In this document: positions 32,896 through 44,450 of the stretch, piece after piece
Numbering within the stretch: position 1 is the first letter of the stretch
How the letters are laid out: every line of letters starts with the position of its first letter
Notes under the pieces: model-generated
Seen by the model: only the letters and a program-made list of their open reading frames with translations
Database searches by the model: none
What the model was told of the DNA's origin: nothing
Source of the DNA: Dama dama
Taxonomy: Eukaryota > Chordata > Mammalia > Artiodactyla > Cervidae
Direction of reading: 5' to 3'
NCBI RefSeq assembly: GCF_033118175.1
Contig: NC_083685.1
Span: 128,770,501 to 128,834,500 of the forward strand
Length of the DNA stretch: 64,000 nt
Made by a program: the position numbers and the translations under genes

Positions 32896-34553
32896 CGAAA
32901 CTGCCTAGATGGTTCCAAGTTAACCTGGAAAAGATAAATCCATGAGAACAGTCAAGGGCACTTTTCAAGCCAAGAGCAGCATATGTACAATCGTCTGTCC
33001 AGGTATTAAAATATAAAAGCATGAAAGGTAGGTTAGTGGTACAGAGTACCTTCAAGAAATAGGATCAAGAATAAATGATGATCATCTTAGCTTGCTGCTT
33101 TAAAACCAGAATCTGAGATGCATGTCTTGGTCCAGATAGCTTGTTGCATGCAGGGAATGGTCCCATGGGTAGGAGCAGACCACTGGGAAGGCTGAACACA
33201 GGGCAGAGGGTGAGCCGATCTAGAGATGCCCAATCCAGGTAACGCCACAGCTAGGAGCCTGGGACTCGGTCCCACTGGGGACACTCCAAGGAGCCACGGA
33301 GAATACAGCATCTTCATCCAGGGACAGAAGAGCTGTGTGTTTATCCAGTCTCCCATCCCACGCACTGGGCAGGGGTTACCCTCGGTCAAGGGTACTGTTC
33401 ACTTGACCGTCCGGGTCTGAGTGGTTTCCCCGAGCATTCTATGCAACTGTGGCTGAGAAAGTCCCGGGGCCGAAAGGGAGAGGGTTGTTTCCACCGGAAG
33501 CATGCTGCAGTCCGATCCCCATCCGCTGGTGGCTGCCGCAGTGAGGAACAGAGTATAAAACAGGCTGAAAAGATGTACTGAGGCAAGGGAGGCATTAGAT
33601 ACAGTGAAGCGGTTTGTAGGAAAAGTGGCACTTCAAAAACACTGAGGAAATAGTGTTTTATTTGATTACAGAGTTAGGAAAACTGCTTAAAAGATGAGGA
33701 AAACTGAAGTTTCCTAAGGTGAAATTCCAGGTATAATAAGGTAAATGGTAGAAAATAAAAATACTAAAGGATTAGAAGAAAATTCAGGTGAGTCGTTTTT
33801 CTTTGTTTGTTTTAGTTTTTGTTTTCTAACCATCTTAGGAATGGAGCCATAATATTTAAGGCTGAAAACCGTGGATGAAAATATTACAACTAATTTTTTA
33901 TAGTTGTTTTTTTAAAGTTAAGCCAAAATAGGTTTTGCTCTTCAAAAAGTTGGCTTTTTTTCCCTCCAACTAAATAGTTTTATTAAATTAAATAAACATA
34001 TCTGAATTTTGACTATTTAGTTGCCAAGTTCTCAAACCCACTCTCTATACTAACATACTGCATGTAATATTCTGTGTCCAGCACTTAGTCACTGAAAAAC
34101 ATTTGATCAAAGAGAGAATCTAAACTATTCTTAAATATATTACTTAGATCTAGACACATTTTTTAGGATCAAAGTCCCATTTATACTCCTAATCTAGGAG
34201 GGATGTAGATGGAAAGATTTCCTGTCTTAATTTCACTGCTATTTATATTTTTAATATGGTAATTTGAGACATATCTTTTTTTGGTCAGAGTTGGAGAAAC
34301 TGTGGTTTAGTGGTGCTACCCACATATGCAGAAATTGTTTTATTTTTAGAGAATTATAAAGTGAAGAATTTAGACAATTAATTGATTAATTTTTATCATC
34401 ACCACCCTCTAGCCCTCATGCCTAAGCATGTGCCATCAAAACCTTTTTTCTCTAAGTTATAAATATATTTAGCTATTTCTCTACTTAGCCTTGATGGTGA
34501 TACAATTTATATGTTCAGAAAGTGGGTTGATTAACAGAGGGTAGCTTAAATAT
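32896..34553. other. Unique sequence, no gene seen
   Basis: 1.66 kb. The left part (33080-33560) is GC-neutral with opposed short frames of up to 100 codons. The right part (33640-34540) is strongly AT-rich. No repeat or gene recognised. Confidence 0.5.
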
Positions 34554-34765
34554 GGGGCTTCCCAAAGATGGCAAAGACTCTGCTCAAAATGTGGGAGACC
34601 CAAGTTCTATCCCTGGGTCAGGAAGATCCCCTGGAGGAGAAAATACTCTCGAGTATTCTTGCCTGGGGAATCCCACGGACAGAGGAGCCGGGGGTGGGGC
34701 TGGGGGTGGCGGCTATAGTCCATGGGGTTGCAAAGAGTCGGACACAACTGAGTGACTAACACTTT
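34554..34765 (+). repeat. Bov-tA-type SINE with G-rich insertion
   Basis: Head 'ggggcttcccaaagatggca', 'ctatccctgggtcaggaaga', 3' 'cacaactgagtgactaacac'. At 34689-34712 the usual 'agcctggtgggctacag' is expanded by a GGGGGTGG/GGGCT duplication. Confidence 0.92.
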
Positions 34766-36412
34766 CATGTTAGTAAGCTTTCATCGCGGGATGCTTTGCA
34801 AGATGCTCTCAAATGTGCAATGAGTTAGAACTTTTTTTTTTTCTAATTCAAATAATTTTTCAACCTCTTCCCTATAACAGTCTCATTTTTATAGTCAATG
34901 TAAATCGGAGTAAAAACAGGTTCTAGCCTGAAGTCCTCTAGGAGACACATTAAGTTATAGGACCAAAGCTAAACAAAATAGAAAAAAGAAAACAGCAAGA
35001 ACAAAAATAACCTTTCCAGCTGTGTGATTTTCAGGAGAGTGCTGTATAGAAATGGTCCTAGTCATGAACCTTAGATTAAGGAAATAGACCAAATAATGTG
35101 TATGTGGCAGCCTGTGTTTCTCTGAAATGGATTTCAGATCCAGTGGGATCAAAGGTTTCGATTTGGGTTTTGTAACTGACTTGCCTTTAATCTGCTCTGA
35201 GGACTTAGTAAACATAGGTGATGGATAAGTAAAACAACTGGACAATTAGGTAAGAAAAAAAAATCAGCCATAAATTGATTGTCTAGTGTGCAGTAAACCC
35301 AAAGAAACTTTTTTTTTTCTTTTTTAATTTTCCAGGTTTGGGGACCATAGGGAAGTGTGATTTTGGGCAGAATTTGTGAAGCTCTTCTCCATGGGCCTTG
35401 ATGGAGAACATCTTTGGGAAATAATCTACAGCTAGAATTTGTCCTGGTTTGTACTTCTTTTTCCTCTCAGCCTGTCATGTTCTTTATAATTTTATTTTTT
35501 TTAGTTTAATAGTATGCAAAGACTTGAATGTACAAGGCTGTCATACTTTCCACTGGGCTTCAAAGAAAGAAGGCAGAATGAAGCTTGTTGTAAACTTTAA
35601 TTTCCATTTTCTGCTTTATGTAACCTTATTTTAGTAGCTCCAGTAAAATGTAACCACATTAACCAACACTTAATTTGGACTCCATGACGAAAGAAGGCCA
35701 AAAATAGCTCAGAAACAAACAAATTTGGAAGTGTGCGTCTGCGGCCACATCAGATGTTGTCAAGTCACAACTTTTCATTTGTAGGTTAAAAAAAGAGAGA
35801 GAGAAAGGAGGATGATGGGAACCCATTGCTGACAGTGTTTGGGCAATCAAGCTTCATTTTTCTTTTCTCCTGTTTGGTGCTGTAGTTGCTAAGCAAAATT
35901 GTATAATGAAATGAAATGACATTATGAATTGAAAGGTGATGCTTTGCTGAATTCAAATTGTAAACAGTATTACTAGTCAGTGGCATTTTCATATGAAGTT
36001 TATTACATGTTCAATTACTAAAATCAGGGTCTCTACTCAGATTAGTGAAACTACAGTAGACTCGATCCTATCTGAACATACTATGTGAGTTTGATACTAA
36101 AGACAACAGTGGGATAAATTCAGTGTTCCTTAAAGGTGTAGTTAACATCTATATTTTCTTTGTACCTATTTATCAATAGACATCAACATTGCTTGTGAGT
36201 CTCTGCAAAAATACCTTATAATTGTTTAAATTTTACAGCATGCAAAATAATTTTATAGCAGTTTTTCTTTCTTCTTTTTTTTTTTTTGTCCTAACTGTTG
36301 TCCATGTGATGTTTCAAAACACTATCGGTCTTGGATATTCTGATTCCAGATTTATAGCATTTCTAGGATATCTGAATACGATATACACATGCTACATAAA
36401 AGCGCACTATTA
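34766..36412. other. AT-rich unique sequence, no gene seen
   Basis: 1.65 kb with T runs (about 34831, 35310, 36278). The frames at 34955-35245, 35449-35634 and 36222-36413 are short and AT-driven; hydrophobic stretches in them reflect TTT/CTT content. No recognised repeat. Confidence 0.5.
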
Positions 36413-36587
36413 GGGGACTTCCCTGGAGGTCCTTTGGCTGGGATTCCACACTTCCACTGCAGGGGGCACGGGTTCAGTCCCTAGTGGGGCAACTAGGATC
36501 CCACATACTGTGTGGTAGAGCAACCAAATTTTTTTTTTTTAAAGAAGCATCTCAAATAAAAGACTTAATCTTAAAAAAAAAAAAAAT
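36413..36587 (+). repeat. CHR-type tRNA SINE
   Basis: 'ggggacttccctggaggtcc', 'gggttcagtccctagtgggg' and 'aactaggatcccacatactg', then 'tagagcaacc'. After a T run the sequence ends in an A run at about 36572-36585, so the tail is composite. Confidence 0.88.
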
Positions 36588-36735
36588 ACACCATTGCACT
36601 TTGCCTATTTAAGTGGAGATAGTTGAGAGCTGTATTTTAGCAAATTAATATAAAAACTAGTGTGTATTCAGGACCTACTTATACCAGGATGTATATTTGT
36701 GTTCCAATTATATATTGCTATACAGTCTTATTTAA

Positions 36736-36906
36736 GGATTCCCTCGTAGCTCAGTCAGTAAAGTATCTGCCTGCAGTGCAGAAGACCTGGGTTCAATTCC
36801 TGAATCAGGAAGATCCCCTGGAGAAGGAAATGGCCACCCACTCCAGTATTCTTGCCTGGAGAATCCCACGGACAGAGGAGCCTGGCGGGCTACCTTGCAT
36901 GGGGCT
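36736..36906 (+). repeat. Bov-tA-type SINE, 3' truncated
   Basis: 'ggattccctcgtagctcagt' head, 'gggttcaattcctgaatcag' B-box, body intact to 'cctggcgggctaccttgcat', then the terminal 'gagtcagacacgactgag' is missing. Confidence 0.9.
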
Positions 36907-37489
36907 ACCCCCACCACAACCACGCATAGTCTTGGAAGGACAAACTTACTTAAAACTTACCAGCTTAAAACGATAACCATGTTCTTACTGAAAACTTAGT
37001 GGCTTAAAACAATAACCATTAAAAAAAAAAAAAAACAATAACCATTTTCTGTATGTGGTCATGATTCTGCCATTTGGCCAACGCTTTGCAAGCACAGCTC
37101 ATCGGCTTCAATGGCATCGCTGAGATTTATGCACGCGCTTCCAAGCCAGCTCACTCTCATGGTGCGCAGGTTGATGACTGTTGGAACTCTGATATTAATA
37201 TATCTGTGTCAGCCAGCCAGCTGGTTCACTTCTGAATCAATTTCTTGGTTCTTTGCCCCCAAGCCTCTCTGTGTGACTAGCTTGGGTCTCGTAGCACTGG
37301 GTTCTCAGGCTCTTTCAGAGCAGATGCTTCCTAAAGGTTAGGCTCAGAACTAATCGTATGACTTCTGCCCCCTGGTACTGGTTGCTGTGACCCTCAGATC
37401 CCACCCTTATTTAAGGGAAGCGACTACATAAGGGTGTGACTATCAGGAGGTGTGTTCCACGGGAGCCATCAGTGTATCACACAGAAACT
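36907..37489. repeat. Old interspersed repeat (family unassigned) with short tandem duplication
   Basis: 'aacttagtggcttaaaacaa' belongs to a familiar old mammalian repeat whose family I cannot name with certainty. Within it, a unit built on 'cttaaaacgataaccat' recurs at about 36964, 37002 and, after an A run, at 37036. The 76-codon frame at 37111-37341 is not gene-like. Confidence 0.5.
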
Positions 37490-37896
37490 TGTCCACAAAC
37501 GTCCACAGTTTTACTCCTGGTGACCCTACCCTGGAGATGACCCAGATTTTTGTCAGTGGATAAACGGCTAAACAAACTATAGTGCATCTATACTAGTGAA
37601 TACTGTTCAACAATAACAAGGACGAAGTGCAAGTACTTGGCTTAATAATCTCAAGGAAATGATGCTTAGTGAAAATAGCTCATCTTAAAAGCATACACCC
37701 TACATAATTCCATTTATATAACACCCACAAAATAATGTTTACAGAGATGAAGAATGGATTAGCTGTTTATGGGGTTGGGGAAGGTAGGCGTGGCTGTCAT
37801 GGATCATTGGAAGGAGCCTCATGGTGATGTTGTAGTTGAGTATCTTGATTGTGGTGGTGCTTAGAGAAGCTACAGATGTGATAAAATTGCACAGAG

Positions 37897-37931
<35 letters not shown>

Positions 37932-38000
37932 TAAGTATATAAACAGTTAAGTCTAAGGTTCTGTAGGTTGTACCGATGTCAATTTCCTACTTGTGATATT
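37490..38000 (+). mobile_element. Old L1M 3' region, sense
   Basis: Sense landmarks: 'gtggataaacggctaaacaa', 'tgcttagtgaaaatagctca', 'attccatttatataacaccc', 'atggggttggggaaggtagg' and 'gtatataaacagttaagtc'. These are diverged versions of the L1M ORF2 end and 3' region. A (CA)n tract (37899-37927) has arisen inside. Confidence 0.75.
37899..37927. repeat. (AC)n microsatellite
   Basis: About 14 uninterrupted AC units within old L1 sequence. Confidence 0.95.
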
Positions 38001-38119
38001 GAATTCTACTTTTAGGAGGTACAGATTTTGGAGGAGGCTGGGAGAAAGTTGTTTTGAGACTTCCCTGTACATTTTCTTTGTAATTTCCTATGAAGCTTTT
38101 AGTGTTTTAAAATTAAAAG

Positions 38120-38570
38120 TAAAGGGCAAGAAAATGCCCCTTGGGTTCAAAAGAGGGTTCAGGGAAATTCGTGCACCCAGAGGACTTTGGGTCCACCCTG
38201 GGTACCCGCCTTGTAATGTCCCTAGGATTTGGTCTGTATTCAGGTGTGGTGAGTCCAACACACAGGAGAAGATTGCTGCTGGAAAGATGGTTTGTTACCC
38301 ACAGCTCCCAAGAAAAGGGAGCAGATGCCATGGTTCGCAGGACCACAGGGGAAAGCACGGAAGCGCGTCGGGAGGCAGGTAGAGTTTGGGGAAAGCACGG
38401 AGGCGCGTCGGGAGGCAGGTAGAGTTTGGGGAAAGCACGGACCACAGCCTTTATTGTCACTAGCAGAAAGGGGTGAGGCAGGTAAGCAGCTGAGCAGATT
38501 TAGAATTAGAGCCTTTGAAAAATGTCAGTAGGCTCAGCGCCAAGGGGCTGGTGCCAAGTTGTCTGGTATC
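38120..38570 (-). mobile_element. Possible retroviral LTR fragment with 40-bp tandem repeat
   Basis: On the minus strand there is an AATAAA signal (complement at 38451-38456), followed by GC-rich sequence and U5-like 'atcttctcctgtgtgttgg' about 180 bp downstream. No TG...CA ends or target duplication could be fixed. A 40-bp GC-rich unit repeats at 38351-38390 and 38391-38430 plus a partial third copy. Confidence 0.4.
38351..38445. repeat. 40-bp tandem repeat, about 2.3 copies
   Basis: Each unit begins 'ggggaaagcacgga' and contains 'gcgcgtcgggaggcaggtag'. The two full copies differ at one base (gaagcg/gaggcg), and the third stops after the first 14-15 bases. High CpG in the unit. Confidence 0.92.
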
Positions 38571-38576
38571 TGGCCT

Positions 38577-38796
38577 TTTGTTGCTGCTGTTTTCTAGTCG
38601 CTAAGTCATGCCCGACTCTTTGTGGCCCCGTGGACTGTAGCCCGCCCGGCTCCTCTGTCCATGGGATTCTCCAGGCAAGAATACTGGAATGGGTTGCCAT
38701 TTCCTACTCCAGGGGATCTTCCCAACCCACGGATTGAACCTGAGTCTCCTGCATTGGCAGACAGATTCTTTACCTCTGAGTCATCAGGAAAGCCCA
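38577..38796 (-). repeat. Bov-tA-type SINE
   Basis: 'gttgctgctgttttctagtc' tail side, 'gcccgcccggctcctctgtc' body, 'tctgagtcatcaggaaagcc' head complement. Low divergence. Confidence 0.94.
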
Positions 38797-38800
38797 GAGC

Positions 38801-39607
38801 ACCCCTCATCATTTTATAAATTAAAAATAATCCATAAATACCAACTTTCTCCAAATTAGATGGGAGAACAGTGTTTCAGGAATTGTAGAGATGGGAAGAT
38901 GGACAGGTCCCTCCAAAATGAAAGAGTTCATTTGGGAGAGCTCGTAAGGATTGCTTAGTTTTAGTCAACATCACATGTTGAAAACAGGCTTGATAAAACC
39001 CAAAACTAAATAAATTTTCTCAGAAAATTGAGATACAAGTGATCCACTTTAATAATAGTCTAAAGTCAGAAGACTTTACGATTTTACTCTATTTTTTGCA
39101 ATATGATATGCAATTAATCCTTCCTTAACGAAACACATTGATTAAAATTTCATTATGTCAACATCTCACAATAAAGCCGGGTCCAGGGAACCCCTTTCTT
39201 TTCACTTATTTAAGTCTTTATAATTAATTCTGGATTTATGTCATTTGCTGGTCAATGTTACAGTCACCTTACTAACTACTTAAGCAATTTGAGAGCTGTC
39301 GGAGCTCACAGGAACCCCTGAAGCCGTGGGTGCTAACCCACACTTCTAATCTAATCCTTATTTTTGTGAAGTTTCATTTTCCCATGCTGTGGCATTTTCT
39401 TTTAGCCAACTAATTAAAAGTTAATGTTTTCATTTTATGCACAACAGTAATTCTGAGTTTAGATTTCGGCTGGACAGATGGGGTGGCATAATTCTGTTCA
39501 GTACACAGCCTGGCGACACTTTTTTTTACCCTTTAATTATTTTTTTTTTCTATTTCAGTCCCCAAAACGATTTTGTGGTAATTGAGAAACCCAAAAGTAT
39601 TAGGTGA
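38801..39607. other. AT-rich repeat-poor sequence, possibly conserved
   Basis: About 800 bp without recognised transposons. 39170-39520 combines 'tataattaattctggattta', 'ctaattaaaagttaatg' and 'tttatgcacaa', the low-GC motif-rich look of many conserved noncoding elements. No coding potential. Confidence 0.4.
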
Positions 39608-39852
39608 TTGTTGTTCTTTTAGTCACTAAGTCATATCCAATCCTTTTGGGATCACATGGACTGTATCCTGACAGGCTTCCCTGTCCTTCACTGTCTCCCA
39701 CAGTTTGCTCAGATTCATGTCCATTGAGTGAGTGATGCCATCCAACCATCTCATCCTCTGTCGTCCCTTCTCCACCTGCCCTCAGTCTTTCCCGGTATCA
39801 GGGTTTTTTTCCCCAGTGAGTCAGCTCTTGGCATCAGGTGGCCAAACTGTCT
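39608..39852 (-). mobile_element. BovB 3' end
   Basis: 'ttgttgttcttttagtcact' to 'catcaggtggccaaactgt', about 245 bp, diverged, with a small T insertion ('gggtttttttccccagtgag'). Confidence 0.9.
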
Positions 39853-40258
39853 GTAGAGTCAAAGCTATGGTGTTACACCATATATGAACTTGCAGAATTC
39901 TCACTGAATTTAAAAACATGTTCATATTCATAAAATGCTTCAAAAATGGCCCCTTTCAGGGCAGATCTTAAATGTCCTCACCGCAGAAAGATGTGGCGAT
40001 TTTGTGAGACGACGATGGGGTCAGCTCACCACGAGGTTATCATCATTTTGCAGTATGTAAGTGTGTGAAATCAGCATGCATACAGCCCATGCATACAGAG
40101 CGTGGTATGTCAATGGTAACAAAACCAAACAGTAGCCTGAGTTATCTGAACCTGTTTTCCACTGTTCTCCACATCTCAGAATAGTTTGAGAATGAGACCT
40201 GGGGTCAAATTCTGGGGTTTTTCCTTTGACTAGAAGTGTCACCTTAAGCTCCATCCTT
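39853..40258. other. Unique sequence; possible MIR remnant at right end
   Basis: About 400 bp. 40195-40255 ('gacctggggtcaaattctgg', 'gtgtcaccttaag') resembles the core of MIR and is cut by the following BovB insertion. The rest is single-copy. Confidence 0.4.
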
Positions 40259-40705
40259 GGGAAGTTCACTCAGTTCAGTTCAGTCACTCAGTCATGCCCG
40301 ACTCTTTGCCACCCCAGGGACTGCGGCACACCAGGCCTCCCTGTCCATGACCAACTCCCGGAGTTTACTCAAACTCATGTCCATTGAGTCGGTGATGCCA
40401 TCCAGCCATCTCATCCTCTGTCATCCCCTTCTCCTCCTGCCCCCCATCCCTCCCAGCATCAGGGTCTTTTCCAATGAGTCAGCTCTTCGCATCAGGTGGC
40501 CAAAGTATTGGAGGTTCAGCTTCAGCATCAGTCCTTCCAATGAACACCCAGGACTGATCTCCTTCAGGATGGACTGGTTGGTTAAGCGTCTTTTAATTTC
40601 ATGGCTGCAATCACCATCTGCAGTGATTTTGGCGCCCCAAAAAATAAAGCCAAAACAATACCCAGTTGTGGATGTGACTGGTGATAGAAGCAAGGGAAAG
40701 TCACT
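40259..40705 (-). mobile_element. Second rearranged BovB (internal deletion plus probable 5' inversion)
   Basis: 40271-40580 is the antisense BovB 3' end. At 40581 it jumps from 'atggactggttgg' to 'aagcgtcttttaatttcatg', skipping several hundred bases present in the 4.5-kb and 54.6-kb copies. At about 40649 it switches to sense-strand sequence 'caatacccagttgtggatgt', which I recognise as BovB 5' region. GGGAAGTTCACT (40259-40270) and GGGAAAGTCACT (40694-40705) are a plausible imperfect target duplication. The 198-codon plus frame is read-through only. Confidence 0.7.
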
Positions 40706-41184
40706 TCAGTCTTCAGTCTCTAAACATGTCTCTCTAAGGTCTCTGGGGAGATGCAGTGGATTGGGGGTTTATTTTTCTTCTCCATGCATTAACCTTGTCT
40801 TAAAGTTTTTCTGGAAGCTGAGCACTTTGAGAGAGAAATGCAAACACGAATGATAGCCTTACAGTGCATTTCCCCCATTCTTGGTGCTTACAAAGCTCCC
40901 AGTCCTTCCTCATCAAACTACAGGACTTGAGCTCCTTCTGTCTCCTGCAATAGCCAGATTCAAACAGGTGTGCTTATTCCTTTCCTTCTGGAAATCTTAT
41001 CTTCGGACGATCCCCTTTCTGGAGTTCTCCCCAATTCCTATCTGTCAACACAAGTTCCATCCTACTACTGAGGCTTTGGTCAGTCCTCTAGAGTTATCAG
41101 GTCCCAGATAGAGACGTTTCCTTTCTCTGAAGAGTGTTTAATATCATTGCCCCTGAAGCTGGTGCTACATTCTCTTATTATTTT
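40706..41184. other. Unique sequence, no gene seen
   Basis: About 480 bp of single-copy DNA with short pyrimidine-rich frames (40881-41111) and no recognisable domain. Confidence 0.55.
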
Positions 41185-41370
41185 CTATTTATTCTGCACC
41201 AGGCCTTAGTTTCAGCCCTAGGGACCTTCCATCTTTCTTGCGTCAGGCAGGATCTTTAGTTGCAGCATGTGAACTCTTAGTTGCCTCACGTGGGATCTAG
41301 TTCCCTGACCAAGGATCTATCCCGAGTTCCCTGCATTGCATCTTGGCCTCTGGACCACCAGGAGAGTCCC
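41185..41370 (-). repeat. CHR-type tRNA SINE
   Basis: 'tagttgcagcatgtgaactc', 'gggatctagttccctgacca', 'ctctggaccaccaggagagt'. The T-rich tail side is degraded, and the B-box complement is altered ('aggatctatcccgag'). Confidence 0.85.
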
Positions 41371-42085
41371 TGATGTTACATTTTCTAGTTAGAGATGCTT
41401 TTGCATGTTGGATTATCAGTTCATATCACTTGACCCTGAAACAAGTTAAAAGTGCTTCCAGGGTGAGAGTCGGGATTTTTTCTGTTTTTTTTTTTTTTTT
41501 TTCCCTTTAGTCTTTTAATCGATGTCAATTTTATAGGCTAGGAATTCATGATACCACCAGAGGAAACTATTTTCCCTTCATTATTTATTCTTATCTCACA
41601 TTTTTCTAAAGATTTTTTTTAACTTTGCATATGTTTCTTTCCTTTCTATTTCTTTTCTTTCACCTTTTACTTAAAAAGGTTTTAAGGTAGCCTCCAAGGT
41701 AGTGCATCTGAACCTGAGTAATATCCTATTTTGTTACGCGTGGCTTTGCACCGCACACCTCCACGACGCTGGATGCCATTTTTATTCTGTTTAACCTCCT
41801 GCTGGTCCTATGTGTTAAGAGGCTGTATGTCACTGCTCCACAGGTTACAGGAAAACAGACCCTGCTCTGAAGCAGTTAGTTTTCTTTCCTGTATTTTCTC
41901 CCCACGATGCCTCTCATCACTTGGAAAGAATTATTTTCTGTTCCCCGAGTCAGGATTTGAATCATACATCTTTGAGACCTCGACCTCCAATTTAATGGAT
42001 GCACAGAATCCGATTATTTTGGCTGGCACTCACAGGTCAATATCTGAGAAAGGTAGATAGATTCCACGTTTTATCAAATGTTAAT
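41371..42085. other. Unique sequence with poly-T patches, no gene seen
   Basis: T-rich runs at about 41480-41503. The 109-codon frame at 41731-42060 is the longest here but shows no recognisable motif and overlaps a shifted frame into the next SINE. Confidence 0.5.
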
Positions 42086-42312
42086 GTGCGTGTATGTGTG
42101 TGCAGGTGTGTGTGCACTCAGTCACGTCCCACTCTCTGCGACCACATGGACTGTAGCCCACTAGGCTCCTCTGTCCATGAGACTCTCCAGGCAAGACTAC
42201 TGGAGTGGGCTGCCATGCCCTTCTCCAGGGGATCTTTCCGAGCCAGGGGTCGAATCCCCATGTCTTTCGTCTCTTGCATTGTCAGGCAGATTCTTTACCA
42301 CTAGTGCCACCT
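42086..42312 (-). repeat. TG tract plus Bov-tA-type SINE
   Basis: 42086-42115 is a TG-rich tail-associated microsatellite. The SINE runs from 'gtgcactcagtcacgtccca' to 'ttaccactagtgccacct', nearly full length. Confidence 0.93.
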
Positions 42313-43399
42313 CTGTAGAATTCTCCATCAGTTTCATTTGGAATTACCTATGGATCCAGCCGAGATGATATTTGTAATGGGGAAGCAAATAGAAAAGGAA
42401 TTTCCACGAGGAATGGTCAGATAGTTTACATAGGAACTAATGCCTGTCTGTTCTCAGATTGTACTTGGAATTCAAGCAGGTTGACGGCAAAAAAGAAAAT
42501 AGCTTCCAAGTCCCTAGAAAGAGCTATAATGCAAAAATAGATCTCTCCAACACGGGACCGTGGAGAGGATTTATTAAATAGCTTAACTTTTATTTGCGTT
42601 GATAAACGAGCCTTTCTGAAAAGGGATTTTCTCTTCTTGCACTGGGCTCCTGAGCGCACCAGCTGCAGATGCCTCGGGGGGTTGCAGCGTCCCTGTGAGA
42701 ACGCGGCTGCGAGAGGCTTCTCGCCAGGTCCCCCCCGCCCCATCCAGGTGTGGAGACTTCAGGATGTGCGGCTGCCCCCCTCAGCTGCACAGGATGGACC
42801 CTCACCCACACTGTCAGCACCTCGTGGACCAGAGAAGGCCCTCTTTGTACCCTTCCTCAAGGCACCTCAGTGTTGCCATCTCATTCTGTTTCAAATTAAC
42901 ATGGGTGGTAATTTCCGCTGGTTATCCTGTGTCAAAGGAACTCTATAGCCTTCAACTGTTCTCCGCTTGCAGGGCACTCTGGGAGGCTGTTAAGATATGC
43001 AAATCGCGTTGTCTCAGCGTGCTCTCATGGGGAATTTTTTTTTTTCCCCTTCCTCTTAGCAAATCTAAAAGAGAATGTTCGAGTTTGGCTCCTAACACTA
43101 GAGGGGAAAGGAAGAGTGATTCAGGTTCTGCCACTGAATCTTCTTTCCAAGACAGATCTCCACAATGAGGTTGAATGTTAACACTTTGAAAATATTGTGG
43201 GAGTCAGTGAAACCAGGGTACGACCGCTAAACAGGAATCTTTACATATATTGGGAAACTGACCTCATCATGTATGTGTTTGCCAAGTGTTTTGCTAGAAA
43301 ATGAAATTTTGCCACAAACTGAATCCTGCTCATCTGATCTTTAAGCAGCTGTGATAAATGATCAAGTCTTATCTCTTTGACCTATTGGTGTAAGAATAC
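42313..43399. other. Unique sequence, no gene seen
   Basis: 1.1 kb. 42640-42830 is GC-rich with opposed frames of 103, 105 and 157 codons; overlapping frames on both strands without motif support point to composition. T run at 43037-43045. Confidence 0.5.
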
Positions 43400-43570
43400 A
43401 GAGTGGGTCAGCCTGGCCCAAGTTCAGATTTTTACATCTGTTGATGATGTGATCTAAGTTACTTAAAATCCCTTAAGTTTCAGTTTCCTCATCTCTAAAA
43501 TCAGTATTATCAGATCTAGGTCACAGTACTGTTACAAGCCTAGCATGGGATAATATTCCTGTCACATGGT
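43400..43570 (+). repeat. MIR SINE (old, partial)
   Basis: 'gtgatctaagttacttaaaa', 'tcagtttcctcatctctaaa' and 'tcagtattatcagatct' follow the MIR core and 3' half in order. Confidence 0.75.
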
Positions 43571-43703
43571 CATCATTCTTTCTAAGATAATTGCCATTGC
43601 TTTTTATTGCTTTGGAAAAATAAGTAGTTAATTGAATATTGCACGTCCTGAGTCATATTGGGGACTTTTTAGTGACACATTTTCTGCATCAAGTATCTGA
43701 CCA

Positions 43704-43906
43704 GGGCTTCCCTGGTGGCTCAGCTGGTAAAGAATCCGTCTGCAGTGCCGGAGATCTGGGTTTGATCCCTGAGTTGGGAAGATCCTTTGGAGGAGGGCGT
43801 GCAACCCACTCCACTTCTTGCCTGGAGATTCCTCATGGACAGAGGAGCCTGGTGGGCTACAGTCCATGGGGTCACAAAGAGTCAGACATGATTGAGGGAC
43901 TAACAC
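43704..43906 (+). repeat. Bov-tA-type SINE
   Basis: Head 'gggcttccctggtggctcag' matches the family exactly. 3' end 'gattgagggactaacac'. Small deletions in the body ('ggaggagggcgtgcaaccca'). Confidence 0.95.
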
Positions 43907-44096
43907 GTTCACCCCCAAAGTAGCCACCAACACTCTTGACGCTCATCTCAGATACCATAAGAAGGTTCAGTGCAGAATCAGAATAAACAAAGGCCCCGCT
44001 GTCCTAGGAGCGCTCAGCCAAGGGAGACACAGAAATACCACAGGTGAGAGAGGCTGTAGACGCGGGATCACCAAGCAAAGGTCCAGGCGCCAGATC

Positions 44097-44267
44097 TAGC
44101 TGGCCTCTGTCTTTTGCACGGCCTGTGAGTCTAGACTGGTTTTTACATTCTTAAATGGCTGGGGGAAACATAAAAAGAAGACTCCTCTTTTGTGACACAT
44201 GACTAATATGCGAAGTTCAAAATTCAGTATTCACAAATAAGGTTTTATTAGGACACAGCCACATTAG
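44097..44267. repeat. Old DNA-transposon-like fossil
   Basis: 'tttttacattcttaaatggc' and 'ataaggttttattaggacac' followed by 'agccaca' belong to an old mammalian nonautonomous repeat, probably hAT-like. It is interrupted at 44268 by a CHR SINE. The family name is uncertain. Confidence 0.5.
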
Positions 44268-44450
44268 TTTTTTAAAGTATTAATTATGTATTTATGTGGC
44301 TGCTCAAGGTCTTGGCTGTAGCCTGCGGGATCTTTGCTGCAGCATGCAGGATCTTTAGTTGTGGCATGGAGCATCTAGTTCCCTGACCAGGGATCGAACG
44401 AACCCCAGGCCTCTTGCCTTGGGAGCACAAAGTCTTAGCCACTGGAACAT
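44268..44450 (-). repeat. CHR-type tRNA SINE, cut by BovB
   Basis: T-rich tail, 'tatttatgtggctgctcaag', 'agttccctgaccagggatcg', 'cttagccactggaacat'. The last bases of the head are missing where the BovB 3' end begins. Confidence 0.88.

Noticed and set aside
36907..37060. Recent minisatellite
   Set aside because: Only about three degenerate copies of a short unit inside an old repeat; better described as local duplication.
40257..40853. 198-codon plus-strand frame as a novel protein
   Set aside because: Most of it is antisense BovB 3' end (low stop density on that strand) running into unique DNA.
42695..43168. 157-codon frame as a gene
   Set aside because: GC-rich region with equally open frames on both strands, no motif, no splice or promoter support.
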